Shown: positions 6,451 through 6,539 of the stretch, one piece after another
Numbering within the stretch: position 1 is the stretch's first letter
Layout: the number at the start of each line of letters is the position of its first letter
Assembly: GCA_003648575.1 (NCBI GenBank)
Contig: QMPN01000166.1
Coordinates: 1-6,539, forward strand
Direction: 5' to 3'
Length of the DNA stretch: 6,539 nt
Source: Bacteroidota bacterium
Lineage (GTDB): Bacteria; Bacteroidota; Bacteroidia; Bacteroidales; B18-G4
Notes under the pieces: generated by a model
What the model was told of the DNA's origin: nothing
The model's input: only the letters and a program-made list of their open reading frames with translations
Databases searched by the model: none
Made by a program: the position numbers and the translations under genes

Positions 6451-6539
6451 ATGGAAGCATACATCAGGGGCATAGGAAACATTTCACCGCAACTCAGCTG
6501 GGACAAGGCTGATTTTCCGGCCGCGATGAATGTTTATGA
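6451..6539 (+). CDS. 5' end of a further ketosynthase-like gene (partial)
   Basis: An ATG at 6451 opens a frame that stays open for 29 codons to the window edge. It begins MEAYIRGIGNISPQ, which resembles the first strand and loop of thiolase-fold KS proteins and the start of KS-like proteins seen in Bacteroidetes flexirubin/aryl-polyene-type operons. It starts 11 nt after the stop of the second ketosynthase, in the same direction. No active-site region is inside the window, so I cannot say whether it is catalytic or a chain-length-factor-like partner. There is no Shine-Dalgarno; the leader GATAACAACA is A-rich. The family assignment rests on about 15 residues and on context. Confidence 0.6.
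   Translation, partial: MEAYIRGIGNISPQLSWDKADFPAAMNVY

Overview
The window is a dense run of co-directional genes, all on the + strand. It looks like part of a specialised fatty-acid/polyketide-type biosynthetic operon from a member of the Bacteroidetes (Bacteroidota). The taxonomic guess rests on three things: the gene set and order resemble flexirubin/aryl-polyene-type clusters of that phylum; most starts lack a Shine-Dalgarno sequence and have A-rich leaders; and a Bacteroidetes-like -7 promoter element (TAnnTTTG-like) sits just ahead of the first ketosynthase. No search was run, so the affiliation is an inference.

Layout. Positions 1-69 are the 3' end of an unrecognised upstream gene. 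It overlaps a BtrH-like acyl-ACP-dependent transferase (66-1085) by 4 nt. That gene is followed, with a 1-nt overlap and then a 1-nt gap, by an ABC-2 type exporter: an ATPase (1085-1834) and a six-helix permease (1836-3110). A 38-nt gap (3111-3148) holds a possible internal promoter. A biosynthetic block follows: a complete condensing ketosynthase (3149-4291), a half-length ketosynthase-like protein without catalytic residues (4295-4948), an acyl carrier protein (4948-5202), a second complete FabF-like ketosynthase (5207-6439), and the first 29 codons of another ketosynthase-like gene (from 6451) that runs off the window. There is no gene-free stretch over 300 bases, and no RNA gene, insertion sequence or CRISPR array was seen.

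Working model (inference). Chains are built on the carrier protein by the two active ketosynthases, with the degenerate ketosynthase-like protein(s) as partner or chain-length subunits. The BtrH-like enzyme may move an acyl chain from a carrier protein to an acceptor, and the ABC exporter may carry the product or an intermediate across the inner membrane. The combination fits an aryl polyene, dialkylresorcinol/flexirubin or related lipid. The product cannot be named from this window because no aromatic starter enzyme, reductase or dehydratase is visible here.

The most noteworthy items are the half-length inactive ketosynthase-like gene, the BtrH-like transferase tied to an exporter, and a 7-bp tandem repeat that supplies the last codons and the stop codon of the second ketosynthase.
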